Assembly (NCBI GenBank): GCA_963682055.1
Contig: OY821744.1
Span: 25,954,967-26,018,966, forward strand
Length of the DNA: 64,000 nt
DNA from: Primula veris
Lineage: Eukaryota; Streptophyta; Magnoliopsida; Ericales; Primulaceae
Direction of reading: 5' to 3'
Positions 9,866-22,100 of this stretch are shown one piece after another. The notes below the pieces were generated by a model that worked only from the letters and a program-made list of their open reading frames with translations, did not search any database and was not told where the DNA came from. Made by a program: the position numbers and the translations under genes. Numbering within the stretch: the first letter of the stretch is position 1; each line of letters opens with the position of its first letter.

Positions 9866-11959
9866 ACCCATTCGTACATATCATACCAAAGCACAAAAAA
9901 TACGAGGGTGCTGGAGATAATGCCACAAAATATACTAAGCAAATTTGGATTGACTGTGCTGACGTTCAACTTGTATCGGTTGATGAGGAGATAACCTTAT
10001 ATAATGGACTGGGGAAATGCCATAGTGAAAGAAATTAAAAAGGATGAAAATGGGAACGTCACACATTTGAGGGGTGTTTTGAATCTTCAAGGGTCTGTGA
10101 AAACCACAAAATTGAAGCTTACGTGGTTACCCAATGATACAAGCGATTTACCCAAAGATACAAGCGATCTTGTAAATCTATAACTTTGACGGAATTTGAT
10201 TACCTAATTACGAAGAAGAAGGTGCGTACTATTTGATTATTTTATCAGTTATTTCTCATTGTTCTTAATTAACATGACAGAAAGCTTCCTCTTGTGGTTT
10301 ACTATTATGCTTACTCATCAAGACTTGTTACCCATGATTTTAAAATTGCTGATCATGACCCCATGTAGACACTGTTAAAAGTTTTACTCTTGTTCTGTTA
10401 AATACTTTGATCTCCTGCTACTAGAAAATTATTTAGGTACCAAAATTAGCACTATAAATTTGACTGCTGCTAATCCGGATTAGCATTTATTTCTTAGAGA
10501 AAGCAATTTAAACACGATGATTTCTATATTGTACGGAGTTCCTGTGGAGCAGATCAGTTATATTTTTTTTTAAAGAAAATTCGTTTTTAAGAAGTATGTT
10601 TTAGAGTTAATTGTGTTAGTTATTTGTCTCAGGTTTTCGGTCAATAGTAGTGTCTTTCTATTTAAGCTGAACTTCGTGTTTTTTTTTCCTTTCAAAAAGT
10701 TGTTTCTTTAAGAGTTCTTAAAGATAAGGTAGTCTGTACTCAAAAAGTTTCAGATTTGGTCTGGTAATATAATTGAGAGTTTGGTGCTCTTTGCTATTTG
10801 AGTTTGGTACTCAAGATCCCTTTTTTTGTGAAGGGTTATACTCTGTTTTCTATCAATTTTTTGATTTTGTCGAAACCCTGTATCGGATTTTTATTAGACT
10901 ACATCTTGTTTTAGAGCATGAATGTACTTTTGGGAGTAAACGCTGGATTTTTACCTTCTTTTCCATGAGCACTTCTCCTATGTTCTTGCACACTCCATGG
11001 GGATTAAGTTTGTGTCAAATTATGTCAATGGGCTGTTGAAAATATCTTCTTAGCATGTAATTGTTCAATGTTCTTGCACGCATTAGTGCTGTTTATATAT
11101 AAAACATGCAATTTTTCCGTGTAAGTTGCTATATCAGTGAGGGCCGGATTTTGGGCTAGGCCCAAGAGACACCGGCTTAGAAACCCCCAAAAAACGTATA
11201 TTTTTAAGGCTCTTGGTAAAATATTAAATATATATATATATATCTAATTAATTTACTTTCTCTAATCAATAGTTATCTGTGACCAAGTGGTTGGTTTCCT
11301 TACTAAAAAGTCTAATCAACATGTGTTCGAGTCTTTGCGGAGACTAAATTTTATTTTCTAGATTAATATTTTATCATTTATTAATCGTATCTTATAAGTT
11401 TTATTTAAATAATTTTTTTTTACAGAGAAAAAAAAGGGCCATTTTTAAAGTGGCCTAATACCCCGAAGCTCTGGAAACGGGTATGTAACGAATTTTGACA
11501 AATAGCATCTCAGCTTGTATCTTGTATGTTTTGCACACCGGTCATTCATTCTACCTGATGAATTGATGCTTGCTTCAAGCCTTCAACTTTAAAACATTTT
11601 CAACCGGGAGTATAAAAATTATAGATATCTAAAACATGTATTATGTAGCCTGTTCACCATCCATTGTTCATTCTCCATTGAGCTGGATATTGGACTCGTT
11701 CTTTTTTCTTATAAATTTAAATTGTTTATTGGTTGCAGTTGGATGAGGACACGGATTTTGTAGACGTTCTTAACCCCATCACCAAAAAAACAAAAACGTA
11801 GCATTAGGGGATTGGAATATGAGAATTTTGAAAAGAGGAGATGTATTGCAGCTTGAGAGAAAAGGCTATTTTAGGTGTGATGTTCCGTTCATTAGATCAT
11901 CAAATCCTGTAATTCTATTTGCCATTCCAGATGGCCGACTGCAAGCACCATTGAAGTAA
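9866..11959 (+). pseudogene. 5'-truncated glutamyl-tRNA synthetase copy
   Basis: The translation matches the C-terminal anticodon-binding part of plant cytosolic GluRS (class I, E/Q type): FVHIIPKHKKYEGAGDNATK, then WGNAIVKEIKKDENGNVTHL, GVLNLQGSVKTTKLKLTWLP and TEFDYLITKKK. An intron with good borders (10222-11738) follows, then LDEDTDFVDVLNPITKK, LERKGYFRCDVPFIRS and AIPDGRLQAPLK before TAA. Four extra bases before ATGGACTGGGG shift the frame, a further shift lies after DLVNL and another after the NPITKK block, and a 21-bp tandem duplication repeats the WLP(N/K)DTSDL segment. The catalytic N-terminal two thirds is absent. The kept intron means the copy arose through DNA, not by reverse transcription. 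The full gene must be elsewhere in the genome. Confidence 0.88.
11145..11472. mobile_element. Possible decayed MITE inside the GluRS-pseudogene intron
   Basis: The left part (GGGCCGGATTTTGGGCTAGG) and the inverted right part (GTGGCCTAATACCCCGAAGC) are GC-rich islands in AT-rich intron DNA and loosely complementary, as in common plant hAT-type MITEs. Between them lies an 11276-11346 stretch with tRNA A-box/B-box-like motifs (CCAAGTGGTTGG, GTTCGAGTCT). No target-site duplication was found. Confidence 0.3.
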
Positions 11960-12970
11960 AAGACTTTTTGGATAGACAGCATTTTTAAATGTATTGTTCA
12001 GTGAAACTGTTTTCAGTTTTGAAATTGGTTTATTAATGACATATATGCACTACTAATTCTTGAGATGTCCAAACCTCTACGTTGCTCCTTTTTTTTTTTT
12101 GATATAAATCCCTGAGGACGTACTTTCTCTCCCAGTCCATCTTATTTACTTCAAAAGCTGCAAAAATTGAAGCCTCTATTTCAATCCCTTCTTCAAATTG
12201 GAGTAAACCCTATTTGTAATGTGATATTTACTTGGGCCTAAATATTTAGGTTTACTCTTCGTACGCAGATTTGCAATAAAAGAAACTAAAGAGTGGCAAT
12301 CTTTTGTACTTATGATGTACTGCTGGTTGTGATTAATCTCGATTATTATTCAAATTGCTGAAATGAGTGAAATCTAGCCATTGCAACATTTTCCGGTACT
12401 AATCTGCATATTTATTTTCATGGCGTTGCTTCAACACTGTTAGTACCTAAGTTTATGAATATCAGTCGTACTTATCTCTGAAAAATGAATATCTACCCGG
12501 ATGTACAAATTTGAGTTGTTGCTAAAGCCAGCCAAATCGACCGATATGTCATCTTCTTCCCTGTAGATATTAATATAGCTTTAATAAAATCTTTATTGAA
12601 GGAAAAAAGGATTTGAATTGACGGTATTAACATCCTGTTTATTAGGTTTTGTTTGGATCACGATAGGTCTATAGACATGTGGTCGATCGAATTCATTTTG
12701 GAACTATCAATATCGGTTTGAACCCGTCAGAAACATTTACGGAAAAAATATAGGTATGATAAAATTTTATCTGATAAATACGTAAGAATCAATTATGAGT
12801 TTATAACCTTCGTAATACATTCATGTAGTGAGCCTCTCGAAGAGTAACAACGGCGGATCAGTACATCATATATATATATTATAATAAGTCAATCTAATAG
12901 TGTTGAGACTACCATATTTTGCCATTTTTTTTAAAAAATACTCTTACATTTTTTTATCAATTACCACACT
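11960..12970. other. Intergenic, no gene seen
   Basis: AT-rich sequence between the GluRS pseudogene and the hAT-like element. No coding frame, RNA gene or clear repeat is supported. Confidence 0.5.
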
Positions 12971-12978
12971 ACCACATT

Positions 12979-13318
12979 TAGGGCTGAGTTCGGTCCGGTC
13001 CGGTTCGGTTTTTGGCAAAACCGAAACCAAAACCGAGCATATTTTTCGGTTCGGTTTTCGGTTTCGGTCTTTTTAATCTTTGGACCGAACCGGACCGGTT
13101 TTTTCGGTCTATTTTCGGTTATTTTTCGGTTTTATTTTTTATTTTTCGGTCTTTTTCGGTTTTTTCCGGTTTTTTTCGTTTTTTTCCGGGGTTTTTTCGG
13201 TTTCGGTCTTTTTCGGTTCGGTTTTACTGAAAACCGAAACCGATCCGAATTTTTTTCGGTTTTTCGGTTTTTTTCGGTTCGGTTCGGTTCGCTTTTTCCG
13301 GTTTTTCGCCCAGCCCTT
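12979..13318. mobile_element. hAT-like MITE with FGF/GSV low-complexity frames
   Basis: Termini TAGGGCTGAG and the inverse of CCCAGCCCTT are imperfect inverted repeats (AGGGCTG core). The element is flanked by an exact 8-bp duplication, ACCACATT (12971-12978 and 13319-13326), the size expected for hAT transposition. The interior is a dense array of (T)nCGGT and GGTTCGGTTC motifs in both orientations. Open frames through it read as Phe/Gly/Ser or Lys/Asn/Arg strings and are not genes. Confidence 0.85.
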
Positions 13319-13342
13319 ACCACATTCTCATAAAAAATAGAA

Positions 13343-14358
13343 AAACTAAGGATAAATTAACAAAATATACTACTTTTGAAACTAAATTAACAAAAACATA
13401 GCCAAAAATTTCTAATTAACAAAAACATACTCAAAAGTTCCTAACTTAATTTGTATATTTCATACTCTTATTCCAAAAGTCCATACCCTAATTTGTAGAT
13501 TTCATATTTTTATTCCAAAAGTTTATACTTTTTATTTTAAAATTTCATACCATAATTTATATTTTTTATACACTCATTCAAAAGTTCATAACCTTATTTC
13601 AAAAATTTATATACTGATTCGTAGAGTTCACCCTTATTTTTAAAGTTCATACCCCGATTTACATAATTCATATACATAATTTTCAACTCCATTATCTTAA
13701 TTTACGTAATTCATACACTTATTTTTCAACATTATACACTAATTAACAAATTAAACTTTTACCCGTCCTCCGATCTTGAACTATCACGTCGCCGTCGTGG
13801 GTCTCTCCTTCGACAAACGCATTTCCGTCGACATCAATCTCGAATTTTCGATCTCGCTATACACACTCGCCGCTCATTCTGATAGATGTGTCCGTCTCAA
13901 TCTCCACGGAAAAGAGAGGAAGGAGAAGAAAAAGATCAGAAAAATATAGGCAGAATGATAATAGATGAAGGATGAGAGATCGGATAGAGTGAGAAGGAAG
14001 ATGAGAGAGATCGGAGGAAGAAAGAATGAGGTGAGAGAGATTGGAGAGAAGGTAAGATGATGAGTTTTTTATTAATTATTAATTATTAATTAAATGTATA
14101 TTTTTGATAATTTAATTTTTGAGTGTATATTTTTATTAATATAACAGGTGTAGGGTATATTTGCGTTAATTGCTCCAAAAACTAATAACTAAAAATATTT
14201 TTTATCCCTATTTAATCTCTCAAAATTCATTTGATTTTTCTCATCTTATACTCTATTTTTTTTTTATATTCTTTAACTATTTGTATCATAACTACACGTA
14301 TTTCTTAAATTTTATTGTATTACGCGTTGCATAGATAACATATGAGACACGATTACTA
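13343..14358. repeat. Dispersed repeat family member (possible Helitron-like), copy 1
   Basis: It begins AAGGATAAATTAACAAAATA and continues with degenerate ~20-50 bp units of the type AAAAGTTCATACCCTAATTT. A GC-richer insert follows at about 13757-14055 (starting near CGTCCTCCGATCTTG), then a tail with TTTATCCCTATTTAATCTCT, CTCATCTTATACTCTA and TTTGTATCATAACTACAC, ending ACACGATTACTA. The head recurs at 63512-64000 and the tail at 61111-61271. A hairpin-like GC stretch before a CTAG-type end would suit a Helitron, but no rolling-circle ends were proven. The insert could be captured host sequence. Confidence 0.5.
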
Positions 14359-14369
14359 CGCGTGTGTAT

Positions 14370-16180
14370 ATATATATCAATCCAAATCCCCCAATATGAG
14401 TCAAAGTTGATATCATCTATCTTTTGCTAGCTACTTAAACCCAGTCGAAACTAGTGGTAATGAGGTGTACGCACCTTTTGCCCATATGGAAGGGCGAATT
14501 TATATAGAGGCAAGGGTGGGCTACCCTGCTTCGGTAAAAGAAAAAAAGAATTTATTTTCTAAAACAGTTGGTCCATATATAATACTAAATGCAAATTGTT
14601 ACAAACCCACTTCTCTAAAATGATAAAAAACTTATAAGTAGTTAGTAAGAGGTTACAAGTTCAAATCTTTAAAGTTGGGACATTCTTATTCTTATTCTAT
14701 TTTTTATTATGAGTTTCTTTTTAATGCTATAATTCAAACATTTTTCTACTTAGAAACTAAATATCAATTGTTACTTTTTAACTTGTTAGACTTCATTTCT
14801 TCATTTTTAATTTATTTTTGACTTTAGTTTTGACTTTAGTTTTTTCCTATTAAAAAAGTTCAAACATTATGTGCTTTTAATATAAAATATAAATCATTGA
14901 TATTAACTTTGTTTTTAAAAATAAAAGTTGCCACCTATTAAATAAAAAGTATTATTTATTACAAACTACATCATTGATAAACATGCCCGAGTTAAACATT
15001 ATAGTATATCTAATTTTTTAATGATTTTTCTCAATACTAGATAATTTATTTCTCTTGAAAAATTAAGACACAAGTATAAAAATCTTATGAACTCATATAA
15101 TTTTATTGCAGTTGGTGGTTTTACTTTCGATATAAAATTTAAAAAATAATACATCACATATTCATATACCTCCCCGACCCAAAACCTACATTGACCGCTC
15201 CCTATCTTTTTTTTTCAAATAAATCTAGCACCATACTTAGACGATAAATATAAAATTATGTGAGGTTTATCCAGTGACTAGCAAATTGGATTATTGTCAA
15301 GTAGATGGCTAAATAACCAAAGCATTATGTTAAATGCTGAGATGCACGGATGAAATGTTAATAGACTTTAGTTTTTGATACTAATATTACGAGACGGCCA
15401 AAATAACATGAATCAAGACAAAATGTCTCCAAAATAACATGAATTGAAACAAAATATGTCTCCAACTGCCTGATATCATCGTCATAAGCATGTCATAATT
15501 TGAAAAGCCGATTTAAATCTGTATTTGTGGTGTTTTTGAATAATTTTTAAAACGGAAAAACTTTGTTACTACATTCTAATCATACATCATCCTGTTTCTC
15601 ACTTCATGTTAGCAAGGCAGCTTCAATTCCTACGAGCTACTTGAGAAGCAGGATCAAGATCAAATTAAATTCATAAAGATCCATTGCCAATTCAATTTGG
15701 AGGAAATAGATTGAACTCGTGTATTATGGCTCCTGATGAATTGGCTAGCGAAAATGGTAAAAAGAAAAACTACAATTCTTTGAAGTTATAGGTGTTACTA
15801 TATGTTAGTACTAATAAGAAGGGAAGTACTAATATTGAAGAAGAGGTAACACAAGTTAAGCCTCTCCATTGTGAACAATAAACAGCTAAAAGTACCAGGA
15901 CACTCGTAATTTAATATTTAACCTTAAAAGTATTGAGTAAGAAAGCAAAAACGTAAATGAAACAATGATGGAAAAATAAGTCGATTATGGCATTAATAAA
16001 AAAGATCACATTTGCAAAATTTCAGCATTATTTTACTTGTACAACTTTGAGGACATGCATACGTTCAGCTAGAAATTATTTTTTATGAAGCCTCAACATG
16101 AACTCCACTATGATAAATTAGAAAAAAGCCCAACCTAACAACCCGCTAAATAAAAGGCGTTTTGAGAGAAAAATCTAAGG
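14370..16180. other. Intergenic, no gene seen
   Basis: AT-rich DNA upstream (on +) of the 3' end of the tRNA methyltransferase gene. A tRNA B-box-like string (GGTTACAAGTTCAAATC, near 14651) may be a short SINE or tRNA relic. Short frames near 15.6-15.8 kb are not recognisable. Confidence 0.5.
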
Positions 16181-16182
16181 TA

Positions 16183-19100
16183 TTATCTCTCTAGAAGCAT
16201 TACCACTTCACAATGAGGAGTATGAGGGAAAAGATCAACAGCCATAGTTCTGATGGGCTGAAAGGGCTCAGATTCTGGCATAGATTTGGCCCTATGCCGA
16301 GCTAAACTAGCATTGCTCCTATTTCTCCATCCCCTGTTGTTTTTGTTGTTACCTTTCTCAGATTGATCGGCAGATGGTGTGCAAAGCTCGATAGCATTTG
16401 CTACCAACGTCTCGGGATTACAAGAAATGTAACTGGAGAAAAAAGTTGCAAACAGAAGTTGTTATTTATATTATACAAAGACACGGATATACATAGGAAT
16501 ATAAAACTAAAACTAATAGAAAATGTAAAGGAAGTCAACTATTTAGTGAGAGGACTTACACAAGCTTCCTTAGGCCTGGATGAGTTCTCAGAGCTTTAAT
16601 TACCTGCATCCGTAAGTCCAGAATCAACTTAATCATTTGAATTGTTACACAGTTACAAGATCAATTGAGAACAAAACAAGAAGCTACTATAAAACTAAGC
16701 AAATAGATTATACAAGGTGAAAGTCATAAAAAAAAACAAGCATGTTTTTAGCAGTTTAGATTATTTGGAATCAAGCCTCTATTCCCACACTTCTGGGCCT
16801 CTGGCACTCTCTGAATAACTTTTTTATTGGATTCATATTCTCAAACACTAACTAGGACAGTGAACAAACATAAGACTCTTCATTTTATGACATCATTAAC
16901 CTTTGACATCTCTCACTTATTGTTATTCTCTCGAGGTTGAGAAATCCTTTATCATCAAGGTGTGATTGTTTTGAGAAAAAGAGAAGAAAAAAGCTTATTT
17001 CAAGAGTATTTCGTGAAAACACCAAAGCTTTAGAAACTAGCAAGAAATTATCTCTTGAGGTTTTTCGAACAAGATCTGCACAATTTGTAATCCTGGAATC
17101 ATATTCTGACAGTTTCAAGAACAACACTTAGCAGGGCGTTTCTCGAGTATTGAAAAATTAAGGAAATGCAATAAGAAATAGAAACTTACAGTAGGATGAA
17201 GTCCAGCACGTGGAGGGTCAACTATAGCAACAACATTTTTAAACTGTTGCACTGAAGAGACATTGTGCTGAGGTTGGTTCTCAAGTTCTACTTCCTTATT
17301 GGGAATTTCTGTGGTTTTACCATTTACAAATTCAAGGCTTGCATTATTTTCATGACCTGTAGAGTCATCCAGCGAGAAATCGTTTCCTTCAGTTACGGGT
17401 TCTACTTTATTATTTTCACATGGCTTTACATTTTTGTCTTCAACTTTAGGAGTGTCCAAGTATTCCTTCAATAGAGATCCCATTACATCCTCAGCCTGCA
17501 ATTTCATAAATTGCCGTTCAAAAACACAAATTTAGTTAGAATTGGACTTCAAGCTTGGATATTGAAAAAGATAGGAAATTTTTTTTAAGAGAAAACTGAA
17601 ATTTCACCTTTGAACAAATAAACTTGCAGTTTTTAATTCCATTGATTTCCGCATTTCTGACAGCATCCAAAACTGCTGAAGCATTCATTTCGATTCCAAC
17701 CACCTAAAAATTTAAAAGCTCAACATCAGATGGAAGGAAAAAAGAGAAAAAGATGGAGCAAAAGATTGACGAGATGATAGAAAGGAAGGGCCTGGGGACA
17801 TCGAGAATCCATCAACAGTTTCAAAATAAAACTGAATTAATCTTAAACTACCTAGCTTGGAAGGTAGGATTTATAAAAATGAAAAAAAGTAAAAAGGTAA
17901 GGGAAAATCAAAACCCTATACAACCACAATAAAGGAATTAAGTGCCTGGGGAGTCGAACCATAAAACAGATTCCAAGTTTATCTCTTTAATTTCCTCAAA
18001 AAGGGTAAAATTTACCTTTCCGACACGGTGTGCTAATGTCAGGCCAATTGTTCCAGTACCGCAACATATATCGAAGAGCAAGATATCGGGACCCAAATTA
18101 GCCCAATCCCCAGCAAGGGAATATAGCTTCTCTGCTGCTAAAGTATTTACCTGTAGCCTTGTTAGATAAAAGATTATTGAACTCAAAAAGAAATATTAAA
18201 CTAGGGAAGAGAGAAAATTAACGCATCATACTTGAAAAAATGCTGTTGGGGATATAGAGAACCGAAGATTGCTGATGTAATCATGAATCCTTGGTTCTGC
18301 ACCATCATTCACAGATAAAGAACTAGACTGGTTTTCTGTTATAGGTATGGGAATTGACCGTAATGGAGCATCAGCTGGGGCAACATTTGATATTCCCTTA
18401 TGATCCTGAGTGAGGAAGTAAAGACATTACATTGGCAACAAAATAGAATGGTAAGACCCAAGTCAAAAAAGATAAGAAAATTGATGACAACCAGGTTTCA
18501 ATGTAACGTGTGAACTGCACGCACAACGCTTATAGGCTGGCCTAAATTTAACGTTAACTTGAAGAACTGTAGAAAAATAAATCTTTATAAGTATGAGAAG
18601 ATGATTAAGCCAAAATTTGATATTGTAAGTGTCTAATTATATTTTACCTATCTATTAAGTGATGAAGAAGTACAAAGTTTAACAGTTCATAGTATAAGTC
18701 GAGTAAAAGACAAGTCGTTATAATGCAGTCCCACAAAAAAGCCGATTAAATAGCACATCTTAGCACCTCCGAGCCACTTCTTCTGGACTAATATGCATTA
18801 ATTTATAGCTGTTCTTTATACGCTATTCCTTTTGGGCGTACTAAATAGATTTTAACAAGTAATCAGTGTTTGAAAATGCGGCCTAGGTGGTGATTAGGCG
18901 CTAGGCGGAGACTAGGCACCTAGGCATTCGGCTGAGCTAGACGGGAAAAAATCGGTCTAGCCGGGAAAAAGGCGGCCAATTAGGCGCTAGGCGGACCCTT
19001 TCCGCCTAGAACCCGCATGACGCCTTTTGAAACCTTGCAAGTAATTACCCTATCCTAGCCATTTAGTATACTAAATTTACAAAATTTCCCAAATCGTTGT

Positions 19101-22100
19101 ATTTACTATTATTTGATTTGATATCAGTTTCCGTACAAAGCAGGTGGCAAGTCACCGAAAATTAGGTAATTCAAAGCATCTTTTCTAATAAAAACAAACA
19201 AACTAGCCTAATAAAGTAACAACAAACTATATGCTAACTAGACAACGACAAAGGCTTTTATTCATTTACATCATAACATTTCAATCTAGAATGTACTACA
19301 AAACATGAGCCTATAACATCAGAAATGCAAGACATGTAAAGCTTAAAAACTTGGATGCAAGTGATTAGGACTTGTGTATTTGACAAATCGATGAACAAAT
19401 AGCTTTCGATAAGAATGAATGGTGTAGAAAAATCACATTTGCGAGACGGTAGTATGATGTCTCGTATGCTTTCATGGTTGTCCCCAAGTTTCTAGGATTA
19501 AATCTTTCTTTGATGAGGAAGAAGATAAAAAGGAAAAATGGTGAGCATGCATTAATAAACTAATTAGAAGCAAATCTGTGTAAATCAGCATCAGCTCATA
19601 GTGCATTGGATTATAATGGTCAACTCAGGAAAGAATTTTAATGTTAATATGCATATCATATTCTAAAATCTTCACACCTGAACTACCAATGCTGTTAGAG
19701 GTAATGGGGATTTCGCTGAAGCTCCTACCATAAATGCTTGAGCCATTTTTTCAAATTCAGTGTTTGCTAAGCCATCATCAACCCCGGTGGTGGAAACCTA
19801 TAATAGAAAACAAGAACAAGATAAATAACTACCTAGCATACAAAACATATTAAATGATAAAAGTTCTCTGTCAGGAAGTTTGTTATTAGTTCGTTCCCCT
19901 TCATGTGTTTATTTTGAGAATAATTGAGCCCTAATCGAGGTTTGGATACTCGTTCCTTGTCTCCTGTCAATTAACATTAAGGTCTTATTTGGTTGCATTA
20001 TTTAAGCTCAGGTTGTTTGTTAAAAAGATCAGACTGCATTTTTTTTACCAGTGTAAAACCTGAGCTTTTCTGGATTTTGGCCAAAAAAAGTCAAAAGCTT
20101 TATTTAGCCTTTAAAGGAGACGAACCTAACTTTATGTGAATCCCAAAAAAACCCAGCATATCTGAGTAAACACTGCAGCTAAACAAGATTTAAATAGCAC
20201 CTGAAGAGAGACATACCTGAACAAAAAGCATGACCTCTGAGATTTCATCCTTGGTTGGAGACCGTCCCTCTCGTACCTGAACAAAGCAAATACAAACAGT
20301 GATGTAGACTATATATGATTACAAATTTACAATTGATAAGCAAGAAGAAGTAAACGAAGAAAATAAGACAACAACTCCATGGGAATTAGTAATAACTGAT
20401 GATTAAAGACTGATTAAATGTTAGCCTGTTTAACTTACTGTTAATTGGCGCCAGAATCCAGTATTATTCAGTCTGTTCCACATTGGTAAGCTCGATTGCT
20501 GCAAGAATTCCTGAAATATTGCAGCATATTTACAAGAAATGGCAGAAACATTCGGGCATTCTGTAGGTTCTTCAACAGCTGTCACACCCTCCCTAAAATG
20601 ACATTTTCATTCATTAATAAAAAGAATGCAAGGAGTGAAAAACCAATATAAAATTATAAATAAATCATTACCTGAAATTTCCTAGCATAAATCCCACAGT
20701 TGGTTTGCCATGAACAGAGTTTCCAACAGAAAATTCACACTTGTTTCTGTATCCATTTACCAGTGGTGATTCAATTATGCCCTCTAGTTTACAAGGAAGG
20801 CCACCTAACAGGTTACAAAAAAAATCAGGAAAGGCAATCAAAGAAAGAACTAGTAGTATAAAGTATGAACACAATAAAGTCGAGAAATAACATCTAAGTA
20901 CTGAACTTCAGTAACACGAGACATCTTTTAGTGGCATGTTACAAAGTACAGCTTCAAATTATTCTAGGTTAGCCTAATTTCACTGTTGTTAATAGGTCAT
21001 GCCCTTCTAATTCATAGGTTGCTAAAGATTCTTTCTTGGTGTAGACTGTAGATATAATTTTAGCAAAATAATGTTTAAGCATGGTATTAACCCAGAAATA
21101 CAATTGATAAGGTATTGTCCTAGTTATCAGGAGATAGATAAAAAAGAAGCACCTATGTCTCTAGACTTCAGGATCCATTGAGGAAGAGTAACCTCAGTTG
21201 GACACGCTTTACGTGCATTTCGAGTCTGTAGATGAAAATACACAAGAGACTAAACTTAATAGGTGGAATGAGAAAATAGAAAAGAAAATATAAACTAAAC
21301 CCAAAACAAGTGACAAGGAGAAGAGAATAGTAATAATTTGAAGTGCAGAATGCAAATAACCCTCATGTACTTCGGTTACTAGCAATCAACCCCCAGTTAC
21401 TGTCTAATTTTTTTTGCAAACAGCATGGCCAATTTAAATACAGCATAGCTTTGTGTGGAATGCCCCTTTTTGGATGATTTTTATTTTTCTACACGTGTTT
21501 GGTCAATTTCGTAGGGAGCAAGATAGCAATTATTATTAAATTAGTTTAAACATATTATGCGCAGGGTAGTCATATCAACACAGAAAACTAGACTGTTTAT
21601 TTTACATAAATTTGTGTTAGTCTGCATTCAACTGCTTCCAATGCATAAATATGAAAAGAAAAACTACAAGGAAGATAGGAAAGAATTATTTGAAAGGAAG
21701 CATGGCCGTTAGCTGCAATTTACCCGAATTCTATACACATCTGAAAAAAAATAGCAAGAGAGAGAATGAGGATATCTAACAAGTTTTTTTAGCATTTGCG
21801 CAAGATTATTCTTCTTGTGCTCCAACTGATCAACATATGGCATATGTGCGAGTGGGGTCACAGCATCACGAGCACTTCTCAACTTTGATTTTGAACCATT
21901 CCCTGTCACACCATCAGCATTAGAAGCACCATCTTCACATCCATTCAAAGATGATTCTGTTTTGATTAAATTTTTCTCAAATGATCGGGGAACAACATCA
22001 GCAACTTTTAAGGTTTTGTTGCCATCACCAACACATGTTCCATGCAACTCCTATCAAAAATCAAACTTGAATGAATAAATTGTTAAAGAAGCTGCAATTT

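Noticed and set aside
11276..11346. tRNA-like A and B boxes (also near 14651 and 43507)
   Set aside because: No cloverleaf could be drawn with paired acceptor and anticodon stems; at most SINE or tRNA relics inside mobile elements.
9866..11959. A functional glutamyl-tRNA synthetase gene
   Set aside because: The catalytic N-terminal region is missing, and several frameshifts and a 21-bp duplication break the remaining part.
13012..13340. Open frames on both strands encoding Phe/Gly/Ser- or Lys/Arg/Asn-rich proteins
   Set aside because: They are translations of the CGGTTT-type low-complexity interior of a hAT-like MITE with an exact 8-bp target duplication.
15600..15850. Possible exon fragment in the 15.6-15.8 kb region
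   Set aside because: The frame closes within about 40 codons, with no recognisable motif and no splice partners.
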